Notes under the pieces: model-generated
What the model saw: the letters and a program-made list of their open reading frames with translations, nothing else
The model's database searches: none
What the model was told of the DNA's origin: nothing
NCBI GenBank assembly: GCA_017618355.1
Contig: JAFZUL010000056.1
Coordinates: 1-34,900 of the forward strand
Source of the DNA: Muribaculaceae bacterium
GTDB taxonomy: Bacteria; Bacteroidota; Bacteroidia; Bacteroidales; Muribaculaceae
Length of the DNA stretch: 34,900 bases
Reading direction: 5' to 3'
Part shown: positions 7,838-15,552 of the stretch, in pieces
Layout: each line of letters begins with the position of its first letter
Numbering within the stretch: the first letter of the stretch is position 1
Made by a program: the position numbers and the translations under genes

Positions 7838-8725
7838 ATGCCGAGTAAAAGCAGATTTTCCTGGCCACATAAAATACTGTTCCTCTTTTGCGGAATGATA
7901 GTCGCCATGTTTGTGGTGGCAGTGGCGATAGTGTTGATTTTTGGTGCCGATACCAAGAATGTCAACTATGTGATAGCGATGTCGATAGCCCAGAATGTGG
8001 TAATATTTATCTTACCTGTTGTATTGTTGGCTATGTTGAACAAGAGGGCAGAGTTGAAACCCTTCTCACACACTTTTTGGATGACCAAGGGACCTTCACT
8101 GAAATCTGTCCTGCTCGTGGTGCTGGTGTGGATAGCGATAATACCCGCCATGAACTATGTTGTGGAATGGAATCAGAATATTGAGTTCCCATCGTTGATG
8201 CAAGATGTGGAAAACCAATTGCGCAACATGGAGAGCGAAGCATCAGCAACCACTAGTAAGCTGCTCGACTCACAGTCGCTTGGCATGATGATATTTATGG
8301 TATTCGTTGTGGGCATTTTGACTGGCCTAGGTGAGGAGTTTTTTTTCCGCGCCGGCTTACTGGGCACGATGCTCCATGGCAAAGTCAATAAACACATTTC
8401 GGTGTGGGCAGTGGCGATTGTCTTCAGTGCCATCCACTTGCAGTTCTTTGGTTTTGTGCCTCGCTTGCTACTAGGTGCATGGCTCGGCTATCTGCTGGTG
8501 TGGACAGGCGAGGTGTGGACTCCCATCATAGCCCATGCGCTTAATAATGGCTCGATTGTGGTGGCGACTTACCTTGCCAATCAAAACTACATTTCGGATA
8601 ACTACCTTGAGACTACCGGCACCAGCAATCACTGGCTAGCGCTGGGCAGTGCTGTTGTGACAGTGCTGCTTCTAGTTGTGTTTATGAGAAAATCTCCAAA
8701 AACAAATAAAGAATTGATGATATGA
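7838..8725 (+). CDS. CPBP-family intramembrane metalloprotease
   Basis: An integral membrane protein of 295 residues related to CAAX-processing proteases and bacteriocin-immunity proteins. Hydrophobic segments are spread over the length (about 14-36, 44-67, 88-108, 150-166, 191-204, 214-225, 260-283). The three family motifs are present: EEFFFR (Glu166, Glu167, Arg171), His200 in SAIHLQFFGF, and His233 with Asn237 in IIAHALNNG. I start at ATG 7838; the frame extends to TTG 7820, but that codon lies in the promoter box. The stop overlaps the next ATG by 4 bases (ATGA), so it is coupled to the GDPD gene. Substrate unknown. Confidence 0.85.
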   Translation: MPSKSRFSWPHKILFLFCGMIVAMFVVAVAIVLIFGADTKNVNYVIAMSIAQNVVIFILPVVLLAMLNKRAELKPFSHTFWMTKGPSLKSVLLVVLVWIAIIPAMNYVVEWNQNIEFPSLMQDVENQLRNMESEASATTSKLLDSQSLGMMIFMVFVVGILTGLGEEFFFRAGLLGTMLHGKVNKHISVWAVAIVFSAIHLQFFGFVPRLLLGAWLGYLLVWTGEVWTPIIAHALNNGSIVVATYLANQNYISDNYLETTGTSNHWLALGSAVVTVLLLVVFMRKSPKTNKELMI

Positions 8726-9471
8726 GACATTTAATTATGTTACTGCTGGTTTTGGCGAGTGTCGATGCCAGCGCACAAGAGGTGATTTGTCACCGTGGAT
8801 ACTGGGACAGAGAGGGTTCGGCGCAGAACTCTATTCGGTCGCTTGTGAAGGCTGACTCGATAGGGGCTTGGGGCTCGGAGTTTGACGTTTGGATGACTGC
8901 CGACGGCGTGCTAGTGGTGAATCATGATGAAACCTTCGAAGGCATCACCATCGAGACCGCCAAGTGGAAACAGCTCAAGAATATGCGCCTTAAGAATGGA
9001 GAGCCGCTGCCAAAGCTGGAGCAGATGCTCGAGTGCGGCAAAGGGTTGAAAACGCGCCTCATCGTTGAGATGAAGCCTCACACTAACCGTAGCCAAGAGA
9101 GGAAAGCTGCCGAGAAGATAGTTAAGATGGTGAAAAAACTGGGTCTGGAAGACCGTGTGGAGTATATCACATTCTCTTATCAGGGCATGAAAGACCTCAA
9201 GAAATATGCTCCAGAGGGTACGCCAGTATATTACCTCAACGGTGAATTGTCACCGTCGCAGCTTGCCGAACTTGGAATGGCAGGCATTGACTACAATATA
9301 GGTGTGATGCGTGAGCATCCGGAGTGGATTGACGAGGCACACTCACTGGGCATGAAGGTTAACGTGTGGACCGTAAACAGCGACCGCGACATGGACTGGT
9401 GCATCAACTATGGCGTGGATTTCATCACCACCAACGCTCCCGAGAAATTGCAGCTAAAACTGGCACCGTAA
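8722..9471 (+). CDS. Secreted glycerophosphodiester phosphodiesterase family protein
   Basis: Hydrolyses glycerophosphodiesters, or a similar phosphodiester, outside the cytoplasm. The 249-residue protein has a signal peptide (MRHLIMLLLVLASVDASAQ) followed by the GDPD barrel. Metal and catalytic residues are visible: His24-Arg25 (CHRGYWD), Glu53 and Asp55 (SEFDVWMTADG) and His68 (VVNHDE). Late motifs are LIVEMKPH (about 114-121, metal Glu) and MKVNVWTVNSDRDMDW near 212-227. The usual HRG..PENT is HRGYWDREGSAQNS here. It is coupled to the CPBP protease gene by an ATGA overlap. Confidence 0.88.
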   Translation: MRHLIMLLLVLASVDASAQEVICHRGYWDREGSAQNSIRSLVKADSIGAWGSEFDVWMTADGVLVVNHDETFEGITIETAKWKQLKNMRLKNGEPLPKLEQMLECGKGLKTRLIVEMKPHTNRSQERKAAEKIVKMVKKLGLEDRVEYITFSYQGMKDLKKYAPEGTPVYYLNGELSPSQLAELGMAGIDYNIGVMREHPEWIDEAHSLGMKVNVWTVNSDRDMDWCINYGVDFITTNAPEKLQLKLAP

Positions 9472-9538
9472 ACCGCGGCAAATTAAGGCGGCAGGAAAAA
9501 AACTAAGAACGAAGAGCAAAAAACTGAAAACTATTTAC

Positions 9539-9546
9539 TATCTTTG
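9539..9546 (+). promoter_or_regulatory. -7 promoter box for mlaE-mlaF
   Basis: TATCTTTG matches TAnnTTTG, 41 bases before ATG 9588, in a spacer otherwise made of degenerate AAAACTAAGAAC-type repeats. Confidence 0.5.
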
Positions 9547-9587
9547 CCAATTAATTACAAAACTACAGAGATATAATCTCACCATTT

Positions 9588-10337
9588 ATGGTACTCTTAA
9601 AGTCATTAGATAAACTAGGCTCTTATTGCGCGTTGATGTGGCGAAGCATCGGCATTCCCGACAAATGGAAGGAGTTCTTCAAGCGCTATATGGCCGAGAT
9701 ATATAAGTTGGGCATTGACTCCATCCCTCTGATTTTGATTGTGTCGCTGTTCATCGGCGCTCTTTGTACGCTTCTCATCAAGCTCAATATCAGCAACCCG
9801 CTGTTGCCTCGCTACACGGTGGGTTTGACCACTCGCGAGATTATCCTGCTGGAGTTCTCGTCGTCGATATTGTGCCTTATCCTCTCGGGAAAGATAGGCA
9901 GTAACATTGCCAGCGAGATAGGCACCATGCGTGTGACGGAGCAGATTGATGCCCTCGATATAATGGGTATCAACAGCGCCAACTATCTGATTATGCCTAA
10001 GATAACGGGTTTGGTGACCATTATGCCATTCCTTGTGATAATATGTATGGTGACTAGTCTCTTTGGTGGTTTTTTGATATGCGTTATAACGGGAATCATC
10101 GACACCGACACCTATATATTTGGTATTCAGACGCTCTTCATTGAGTGGTATGTGTGGTTTGCCTTGATAAAATCGCTGTTCTTTGCCTTCATCATCTCTA
10201 GTATCTCGTCGTTCTACGGCTACACCGTGAAAGGCGGCTCCATCGAGGTGGGCAAGGCAAGTACCGACGCCGTGGTGATGAGCAACATCATGATCCTGCT
10301 CACCGACGTATTGCTGACCAAGATGCTGATGATGTAA
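9588..10337 (+). CDS. mlaE: MlaE-family phospholipid ABC transporter permease
   Basis: Membrane subunit of an MCE-type lipid transporter that moves phospholipids between the inner and outer membrane. The 249-residue protein has an N-terminal amphipathic helix (about 1-35) and membrane segments near 45-65, 90-108, 145-175, 190-212 and 228-247. The family core is clear: SIPLILIVSLFIGALCTL, then GKIGSNIASEIGTMRVTEQIDALDIMGIN (the EIGTMRVTEQIDAL motif contacts the ATPase). The ATPase gene follows after 24 bases. The substrate-binding MCE protein (MlaD) is not next to them. Confidence 0.9.
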   Translation: MVLLKSLDKLGSYCALMWRSIGIPDKWKEFFKRYMAEIYKLGIDSIPLILIVSLFIGALCTLLIKLNISNPLLPRYTVGLTTREIILLEFSSSILCLILSGKIGSNIASEIGTMRVTEQIDALDIMGINSANYLIMPKITGLVTIMPFLVIICMVTSLFGGFLICVITGIIDTDTYIFGIQTLFIEWYVWFALIKSLFFAFIISSISSFYGYTVKGGSIEVGKASTDAVVMSNIMILLTDVLLTKMLMM

Positions 10338-10361
10338 ACTTATTGAAGACTCAAAAAAATT

Positions 10362-11171
10362 ATGATAGAAGTTAAGAACGTTGAGAAGTCGTTTGACGAG
10401 GAAGGTGGCAAGAGGCAGGTGCTTTTTGGCATCAACGCCAAGTTCTACGACGGCAAGGTGAACCTGATTATTGGTCAGAGCGGCTCGGGAAAGACGGTGT
10501 TGGTGAAGAACCTGGTGGGATTGTTCAAGCCCGATAGTGGTGAGATACTTTATGATGGTCGCGACATTACCAAGTTTGATACCAAGCAGATGAAAGAGTT
10601 GCGTAAGGAGATAGGCATGCTGTTTCAGGGCTCGGCTCTCTTCGACAGCGAGACGGTGATGGGCAACGTGATATTTCCTTTGAAGATGTTCTCCACGATG
10701 AGTCATGCCGAGCAGGTGGAGCGTGCCCAGTTCTGTATCGACCGCGTGAACCTCACAGGTAGCGAGAATAAGTACCCCAGCGAGTTGAGTGGTGGTATGC
10801 AGAAACGCTGCGCCATAGCCCGCGCCATCGCACTGAATCCTAAGTATTTGTTCTGCGACGAGCCCAACTCGGGTCTCGACCCCAAAACGTCAATTGTGAT
10901 TGACGAGCTGCTTTTCGACATCACCCACGAGTTTGGCATCACTACCATTATCAATACCCACGATATGAACTCGGTGATGGGCATTGGCGAGAACATCGTG
11001 TTCATCTACAAGGGCCATGTGGGATGGGTTGGTAACAAAGACGAGATTTACAGCGTTGACAACGAAAACCTCAACAACTTCGTCTATGCTACCGACCTTT
11101 TTGCCGACGTGCGCAAATACCGCCTCAAGCACGGCTACAAACCCACTAGAATAACACAAAATAGAGATTAA
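10362..11171 (+). CDS. mlaF: MlaF-family ABC transporter ATP-binding protein
   Basis: ATPase partner of the MlaE permease in phospholipid transport. The 269-residue protein has Walker A GQSGSGKTVL (about 38-47), Q-loop in GMLFQGSALFDSETV (about 86-100), the family signature LSGGMQKRCAIARAIAL (about 142-158), Walker B YLFCDEPNSGLDP (about 162-174) and the switch His in INTHDM. GGMQKR instead of GGQQQR is typical of MlaF. About 30 extra residues follow the core, as in other MlaF proteins with a C-terminal tail. No MlaD or MCE gene is adjacent; the next genes encode small secreted proteins. Confidence 0.92.
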   Translation: MIEVKNVEKSFDEEGGKRQVLFGINAKFYDGKVNLIIGQSGSGKTVLVKNLVGLFKPDSGEILYDGRDITKFDTKQMKELRKEIGMLFQGSALFDSETVMGNVIFPLKMFSTMSHAEQVERAQFCIDRVNLTGSENKYPSELSGGMQKRCAIARAIALNPKYLFCDEPNSGLDPKTSIVIDELLFDITHEFGITTIINTHDMNSVMGIGENIVFIYKGHVGWVGNKDEIYSVDNENLNNFVYATDLFADVRKYRLKHGYKPTRITQNRD

Positions 11172-11240
11172 ACTTTTTTTGCATGAAGTTATCTAATAGA
11201 TTTAGAAATTAATACTTTTCACAAATTATACTTTTTATTT

Positions 11241-11759
11241 ATGAAGAAAACATTCTTTACATTGATGCTGGTGCTGGCTTCGGTAGTGGCAATCAATGCA
11301 CAGAGCCTTATTGGCAAAGTGTGGTTCACCAATTCGTCTATCGATCAAAATGAGTCGAGTTTTGTACTTTTCTTTGAAGATGACGGCACTTGCGCCGTAG
11401 CTGTCGCTGCCGATCAGGTGATGAATGAATCAGGCATGAAGATGACAATCAGCCTTACAGCAAAGGTAAACGGTACTTACACTCTTAACGGGAAGGACCT
11501 GGAAATGAAACTTGACAAGGAGAATGCTGATTTTACTGTTGACTATGAGATCGAAGGTGTTGATGCCTCAACCAAGAAGATGATGGACTCAATGATCAAA
11601 CCTGAACTAGAGAAGCAGAAACCTGTCCTTAAAAATGAGGTGATTAAAAGCATTCCTGATATGGGCAACTTGAAGGTTGTCTCGCTTAGCAATGACGAAT
11701 TGAAACTCGCAAATGAAGATGGCGAGGAATTGACATTCAAACCAGCACCAGAGGAATAA
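11241..11759 (+). CDS. Small secreted protein, first of a paralogous pair
   Basis: A 172-residue protein with signal peptide MKKTFFTLMLVLASVVAINAQ and a predicted beta-strand-rich mature part with lipocalin-like alternation: KVWFTN, SFVLFFEDDGTCAVAV, AKVNGTYTLNGKDLEMKL, then an amphipathic helix (STKKMMDSMIKPELEKQK, about 111-128) and a closing strand pair NLKVVSLSNDELKLANEDGEEL. It shares layout and several positions with the next gene (helix MxKPELxK, final LxxDGExLTFxP). I do not recognise a named family. It follows mlaF by 69 bases and could be in the same unit. Confidence 0.65.
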   Translation: MKKTFFTLMLVLASVVAINAQSLIGKVWFTNSSIDQNESSFVLFFEDDGTCAVAVAADQVMNESGMKMTISLTAKVNGTYTLNGKDLEMKLDKENADFTVDYEIEGVDASTKKMMDSMIKPELEKQKPVLKNEVIKSIPDMGNLKVVSLSNDELKLANEDGEELTFKPAPEE

Positions 11760-11812
11760 TCCTTCTCATGAAATTGAATATATTTTTTTAATAACTATAA
11801 TTTAAAATTTTT

Positions 11813-12325
11813 ATGAAAAAGACATTATTTGTATTGACATTGATGCTTGCATGGGTGATTGGCGCTCAGGCACAAAACTTGACAAGAACCGCTTGGTCAA
11901 CTATGCTTCCCGGTGAGGAGGAAGTTGAAATGGTGTTGAACTTTGATAACGATGGCGAGTGCTATATGATTCTCACTCACGAGGAGTATGATGAAGACTC
12001 TGAAATGATAATCAGAGTATCGATGTCGGTTCCTGGAATCTACAATAAAGAAGGACAGGATCTTGTAATCAGCTTCAACAAGAAAAAGGCCGATGTGAAT
12101 ATCGATGTTGACCTTTCGGGTGTTGATCCATCAATGAGAAGTTTGATGGAAAAGATGCTGAAACCAGAGCTTAAGAAGATGGAGAAAGAAGTCAAGGCCG
12201 AGATGCTTGAGATGGTTCCTGCTATGTTAGACAACGTGAAAGTGGTGCAGGTGACTCCCAAGGTGCTCGTGCTTGGCACCGATGATGGTGAGACTCTCAC
12301 TTTCTATCCCACAGCTAAAGGCTGA
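11813..12325 (+). CDS. Small secreted protein, second of a paralogous pair
   Basis: A 170-residue paralogue of the protein at 11241-11759. Signal peptide MKKTLFVLTLMLAWVIGAQAQ, then TAWSTM, EVEMVLNFDNDGECYMIL, PGIYNKEGQDLVISFNKKKADV, the helix SLMEKMLKPELKKMEKEVKAEML (split here by position about 111-133), and closing strands KVVQVTPKVLVLGTDDGETLTF. Both have the same strand-helix-strand order and one cysteine after the DG in the second strand. Function unknown; the fold could be a small beta-barrel for a hydrophobic ligand, which is an inference. A strong terminator follows directly. Confidence 0.65.
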   Translation: MKKTLFVLTLMLAWVIGAQAQNLTRTAWSTMLPGEEEVEMVLNFDNDGECYMILTHEEYDEDSEMIIRVSMSVPGIYNKEGQDLVISFNKKKADVNIDVDLSGVDPSMRSLMEKMLKPELKKMEKEVKAEMLEMVPAMLDNVKVVQVTPKVLVLGTDDGETLTFYPTAKG

Positions 12326-12349
12326 TTTCAGGAAAGAAATGTTACCGAG

Positions 12350-12381
12350 GAGGGCGCGGCAATGGCTGCGCCCTCTTTTTT
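12350..12381 (+). terminator. Strong rho-independent terminator
   Basis: GAGGGCGC (12350-12357) and GCGCCCTC (12368-12375) form a perfect 8-bp GC-rich stem followed by six T residues. It ends the unit that contains the two small secreted protein genes, 24 bases after their last stop. Confidence 0.9.
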
Positions 12382-12515
12382 GTATGCCGCGCTTGCGGCG
12401 CAATACAGCGACAGCGCCCAGAGCTGGTGACTTTTCTCCTCGTCCTCTTGTTTTTTGTTCTCTTTTTTCTAGAAAAAATATCTCGTTTTCATTAGGAAAG
12501 TTCACGATATATTAT

Positions 12516-12523
12516 TATCTTTG
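12516..12523 (+). promoter_or_regulatory. -7 promoter box for the deoxynucleoside kinase pair
   Basis: TATCTTTG matches TAnnTTTG, 25 bases before ATG 12549. It lies inside the upstream part of the longer open frame, which supports the shorter start for the kinase. Confidence 0.55.
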
Positions 12524-12548
12524 CAAACTAGAAATTTCTGCTTGCATC

Positions 12549-13202
12549 ATGCACATCGTCATAGCCGGAAATATAGGTTCAGGAAAGTCAACGCTCACAC
12601 GGCTGTTGGCTCAACACTATGGCTGGACTCCGCGCTATGAGAGTGTGGCTCACAATCCCTATCTTGAAGATTATTATCACGACATCCAGCGGTGGTCGTT
12701 CAACCTTGAGGTGTATTTCCTCAAGGAGCGCTTCCGTGATTTGTTGGCGATTTCGCAGTCGCAGGGCACTATCCTTCAGGACCGCTCGATTTTTGAGGGT
12801 GTTTATGTATTTGTCGCCAATAACCGCGCTATGGGCAATATATCGGAGCGCGACTTCGCGACCTACATGGAGCTTTTTGAGCACATGCTCTCAATCGTGA
12901 AGCTGCCCGACCTGATGATATACCTTCGCTCGTCGGTGGAGCATCTGGTGGCGAACATCCAGAAGCGTGGCCGTGACTATGAGCAGACCATGCAGATTGA
13001 GTATCTCGACAACCTCAACCGTCGCTATGAAGACTTCATCACTAACCATTACAAGGGCCGCGTGATGATAGTGGATAAAGACAACCTCGACTTTGAGAAC
13101 CGCCGTGAAGACTTCATCGGCATTACAAACCGCATCGACAGCATCCTCTATGGCCTTTTCCCGATGAATAAGGAAGAGGGGAGAGGTGAGAGTGAAAACT
13201 AA
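12549..13202 (+). CDS. Deoxynucleoside kinase, first of tandem pair
   Basis: Phosphorylates deoxynucleosides (dAK/dGK/dCK-type family) to feed dNTP salvage. The 217-residue protein starts at ATG 12549, directly at the P-loop strand MHIVIAGNIGSGKST (P-loop residues 7-15). The open frame extends 92 codons further upstream, but that part is not protein-like and includes the terminator and promoter. Further motifs: Glu31 in YESVAHNPY (substrate), FNLEVYFLKERF (51-62), the catalytic DRS at 78-80 (ILQDRSIFE) and the lid RGRDYEQ (about 139-145). A short Glu/Arg-rich tail follows LFPMN. The second kinase gene starts 26 bases later and is about half identical by eye. Confidence 0.9.
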   Translation: MHIVIAGNIGSGKSTLTRLLAQHYGWTPRYESVAHNPYLEDYYHDIQRWSFNLEVYFLKERFRDLLAISQSQGTILQDRSIFEGVYVFVANNRAMGNISERDFATYMELFEHMLSIVKLPDLMIYLRSSVEHLVANIQKRGRDYEQTMQIEYLDNLNRRYEDFITNHYKGRVMIVDKDNLDFENRREDFIGITNRIDSILYGLFPMNKEEGRGESEN

Positions 13203-13228
13203 GAACCGAAAACTAAAAACTTAAAATC

Positions 13229-13849
13229 ATGCATATAGCAATATCAGGAAACATCGGTTGTGGCAAGACCACATTGACCCGAATGCTCGCCGAGCACTAT
13301 GGCTGGGAACCACGTTTTGAGTCAGTGACCAATAACCCCTATCTTGCCGACTTCTACGACGACATGGAGCGGTGGTCGTTTAACCTTCAAATCTACTTTC
13401 TTAACAAGCGTTTCAAGGACGTGGTGGAAATATCCAAGAGCAGTGATGTGATAATCCAGGACCGCACCATCTTTGAGGATGCCTGCATCTTCGCGCCCAA
13501 CCTTCACAACCAGGGCAAGATGAGCGACCGCGACTTTGAGACCTATCAGGACCTGTTCCAACTGATGATGTCGCTGGTAGAGAAGCCTGACCTGATGATT
13601 TACATCCGTTCAAGCATCTCGACGTTGGTGGGACAAATTCAGAAGCGTGGCCGTGAATATGAGCAGACCATTCGCCTCGATTACCTGCAGGGCCTGGAGC
13701 GCCTCTATGAAAAATGGATAGAGAACTACGATGGCAAACTCATCATTATCGACGGCGATAACTGCAAATTCGGGGATCGACCCGAGGACTTCGCCAAAGT
13801 CACCGACCGCATCGATGGCCTCCTCTATGGATTGTTCCCGATAATGTAA
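13229..13849 (+). CDS. Deoxynucleoside kinase, second of tandem pair
   Basis: A 206-residue paralogue of the preceding kinase with every family motif: P-loop GNIGCGKTT (7-15), Glu31 (FESVTNNPY), FNLQIYFLNKRF, catalytic DRT at 78-80 (IIQDRTIFED) and lid RGREYEQ (about 139-145), ending GLLYGLFPIM like its neighbour. Differences cluster in the P-loop (C for S), DRT for DRS, and the insert after it (IFAPNLHNQGKMSD). In Lactobacillus, tandem genes of this family encode the two subunits of a dAK/dGK heterodimer, so a heterodimer or split substrate range is plausible here, but specificity cannot be read from sequence. Confidence 0.9.
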   Translation: MHIAISGNIGCGKTTLTRMLAEHYGWEPRFESVTNNPYLADFYDDMERWSFNLQIYFLNKRFKDVVEISKSSDVIIQDRTIFEDACIFAPNLHNQGKMSDRDFETYQDLFQLMMSLVEKPDLMIYIRSSISTLVGQIQKRGREYEQTIRLDYLQGLERLYEKWIENYDGKLIIIDGDNCKFGDRPEDFAKVTDRIDGLLYGLFPIM

Positions 13850-13858
13850 TTTCATTTT

Positions 13859-13943
13859 TCGTTTATCGTTTATGGAAGATAGTGGAGAGATTCATCGCAA
13901 CGCAATCTCCTCACACCTAACCGATAACCAATAACCCATAACC
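13859..13943. repeat. Two short tandem repeats between the kinase and scpB genes
   Basis: TCGTTTA occurs twice in a row at 13859-13872, the same unit as upstream of parA. Then TAACCNA repeats with a 7-base period at 13918-13943 (TAACCGA, TAACCAA, TAACCCA, TAACC), ending 7 bases before the scpB ATG. Confidence 0.6.
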
Positions 13944-13950
13944 TTTAAAA

Positions 13951-14784
13951 ATGGAAGAAGACAAGATTTTCGAACGTGTTGAAGTGACTATCAACGATAG
14001 AATATGCTTTATTGAGATGAATAATCCCAGTAAGCTTAACTGTCTCGACGACAAGATGTGTAGTGACATCGTCAAGGCGTTGGGCTATGGCTACAAGCAC
14101 GAATGTGTGGCTATCGTCATCAAGGCGAAATGCTACAAGGGTGTGTGGAGCGCCGGGCATGACATCCGCGAATTGCCACAAGACGGAAGTGACCCGCTAG
14201 CCTACGACGTGCCTATGGAGCGCATGCTGCATCAGGTGCAGGAGGTACCTATCCCCGTGATTGCCTGTGTGGATGGTACTGTGTGGGGCGGGGCCTGTGA
14301 CTTGTGCCTTAGTTGCGACATGATAGTGTCGTCCGATAACGCCACATTTGCCATCACTCCAGCCAAGATAGGTATTCCTTACAACGCCTCGGGAATCATG
14401 CATTTCGTTAATCAGCTTGGTGTGAACAAGGCGCGCGAGATGTTCTTCCTCGCTACGCCTATCGAGGCCGAGGATGCATTGAATGTGGGTCTGATAAACC
14501 GTGTGGCGCCTCTTGAGGAACTCAATAATGTGCTTGAGCAACACTTCCTGGCACCATTGCGCCGCAACTCAGTGATGTCAATCAGTGCTATTAAGCGTCA
14601 GTTCCGCATACTTTCAAAAGCTTCGTCGGTAATCTCAAGCGAAGGCTTTGAGCGCATCAATGCCTACCGCACCCGCGTATATAAAGGCGCAGACTATCTC
14701 GAGGGCATCAACTCCTTCCTCGAAAAACGTCCTCCAAAGTTCACCGGCAAAGCGAGCGACCTCGACACCCGCTCGTTTGAGTAG
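13951..14784 (+). CDS. scpB: Methylmalonyl-CoA decarboxylase (crotonase family)
   Basis: Converts methylmalonyl-CoA to propionyl-CoA plus CO2, a step in making propionate from succinate. The 277-residue protein closely follows E. coli YgfG/ScpB as I remember it: VWSAGHDIRELP with a DPLAYD stretch, VDGTVWGGACDL, and ITPAKIGIPYNASGI. Catalytic positions known from YgfG (His66, Gly110, Tyr140) correspond to His70, Gly114 and Tyr144 with a constant offset of 4. The C-terminus FERINAYRTRVYKG...INSFLEKRPPKFTGK also matches. It has about 15 extra residues at the C-terminus. It stands alone between the kinase pair and a convergent operon. Alternative: another enoyl-CoA hydratase, but the motif match makes decarboxylase more likely. 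Confidence 0.85.
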   Translation: MEEDKIFERVEVTINDRICFIEMNNPSKLNCLDDKMCSDIVKALGYGYKHECVAIVIKAKCYKGVWSAGHDIRELPQDGSDPLAYDVPMERMLHQVQEVPIPVIACVDGTVWGGACDLCLSCDMIVSSDNATFAITPAKIGIPYNASGIMHFVNQLGVNKAREMFFLATPIEAEDALNVGLINRVAPLEELNNVLEQHFLAPLRRNSVMSISAIKRQFRILSKASSVISSEGFERINAYRTRVYKGADYLEGINSFLEKRPPKFTGKASDLDTRSFE

Positions 14785-14813
14785 AATCTTATCGTTTGAT
14801 ACAAGAACCAGTG

Positions 14814-14853
14814 CAAGGTCATTGTCCTTAATCAAAAGAGAACAATGACCTTG
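14814..14853. terminator. Hairpin between convergent genes
   Basis: CAAGGTCATTGT (14814-14825) and ACAATGACCTTG (14842-14853) form a perfect 12-bp stem with a 16-base loop, between scpB (plus) and the DUF4298 gene (minus). No long T-run follows on either strand. TTGTCCTTAAT also occurs twice (14823-14833 and 14851-14861). Confidence 0.5.
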
Positions 14854-14880
14854 TCCTTAATTGTCGTTTGAGAGATGTTG

Positions 14881-15186
14881 CTAGTCGTGACGGAGGTGGG
14901 TTGCGACGATTTCTAGCATTTGGGCATTGAGTTCGCGGTTAGTGTCGATGACGTTCCAGATGCCGTCTTCGCTGAGGACTCCGCATTTGAGGTCTTTAGG
15001 CAGTCGTCCCGCCTCGCTGTCGTTGAAGTCCTGCTGCCATTCGTCGCTTACGAGATAGTCGTCGATGGTCTCTATCGACTCCATCGCCTCGGTATAAAGG
15101 TCGAGGGCATCGCTTAAAGCTTTTACTGCTTGAGAAGCATTGTTGAGGTGCTCCTCCATTGTTTTGATTCTTTCGAGCTGGTTCAT
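14881..15186 (-). CDS. DUF4298 domain protein
   Basis: A 101-residue soluble, acidic, helical protein of unknown function. The N-terminal half is a helical region with heptad spacing (RIKTMEEHLNNASQAVKALSDALDL), followed by the DUF4298 core: YLVSDEWQQDFNDSEAGRLPKDLKCGVLSED (about 44-74), with the conserved SDEWxxDFxxDExGxLPxxLxRGVLSEDxxxxxL pattern. No signal peptide or membrane segment. It is the last gene of the minus-strand run that begins at 21836; 17 bases separate it from the gene before. Confidence 0.8.
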   Translation of the reverse strand: MNQLERIKTMEEHLNNASQAVKALSDALDLYTEAMESIETIDDYLVSDEWQQDFNDSEAGRLPKDLKCGVLSEDGIWNVIDTNRELNAQMLEIVATHLRHD

Positions 15187-15203
15187 GAGAGAATAGATAA
15201 TGC

Positions 15204-15527
15204 TTAAATTTGATTGACGATGTTGTGTGCGAAGTCAAGTTGCAGTACGGCTACTGTATCTCCATGTTGTGGATGAGAAGTCTTGAGCGTAGCAAGTTGT
15301 TGTTTCAATTGCTGGCGTGAGGCACATTCGTGAAAAGTCTTTTCTATGAGCTGCAAATCGATGTTGGTGGCAATGCATAGCGGCTGGGGAACATAGACGG
15401 TGTTGCCTAATTCGCGGTCAAAAGGCAGGATGGAAATCAACTTCCCGTCATCGCCCACAGTAGTGATGTGGTTAATGATCTCCTCACCATTGCCAAGAAT
15501 CGTGTAGTTAGAGATATATCGCTTCAT
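15204..15527 (-). CDS. Hypothetical protein, 107 residues
   Basis: No named family recognised. The N-terminal half is beta-rich (KRYISNYTILGNGEEI, HITTVGDDGKLISILPF) and resembles the small composite beta domain at the start of amidohydrolases; the C-terminal half looks helical (QLIEKTFHECASRQQLKQQLATL) and ends with strand-like VAVLQLDFAHNI. No signal peptide. It lies 25 bases after the DUF4296 lipoprotein and 17 bases before the DUF4298 gene, so it is probably translated from the same transcript. The frame is intact and codon use is like its neighbours. Confidence 0.6.
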   Translation of the reverse strand: MKRYISNYTILGNGEEIINHITTVGDDGKLISILPFDRELGNTVYVPQPLCIATNIDLQLIEKTFHECASRQQLKQQLATLKTSHPQHGDTVAVLQLDFAHNIVNQI

Positions 15528-15552
15528 GTCGAGTTGGGCATTTAAGAAAGCA

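Noticed and set aside
9615-10706. A 363-codon minus-strand frame opposite mlaE-mlaF
   Set aside because: Low-complexity His/Gln/Leu-rich product typical of antisense frames; both mla genes are certain on the plus strand.
12383-12402. GCCGCGCTTGCGGC hairpin after the terminator
   Set aside because: Short GC stem without a U-run, directly after a strong terminator; likely chance in a GC-rich remnant.
12273-12548. N-terminal extension of the first deoxynucleoside kinase (92 codons)
   Set aside because: It contains the terminator, promoter box and non-protein-like sequence; kinases of this family begin at the P-loop strand, as ATG 12549 does.
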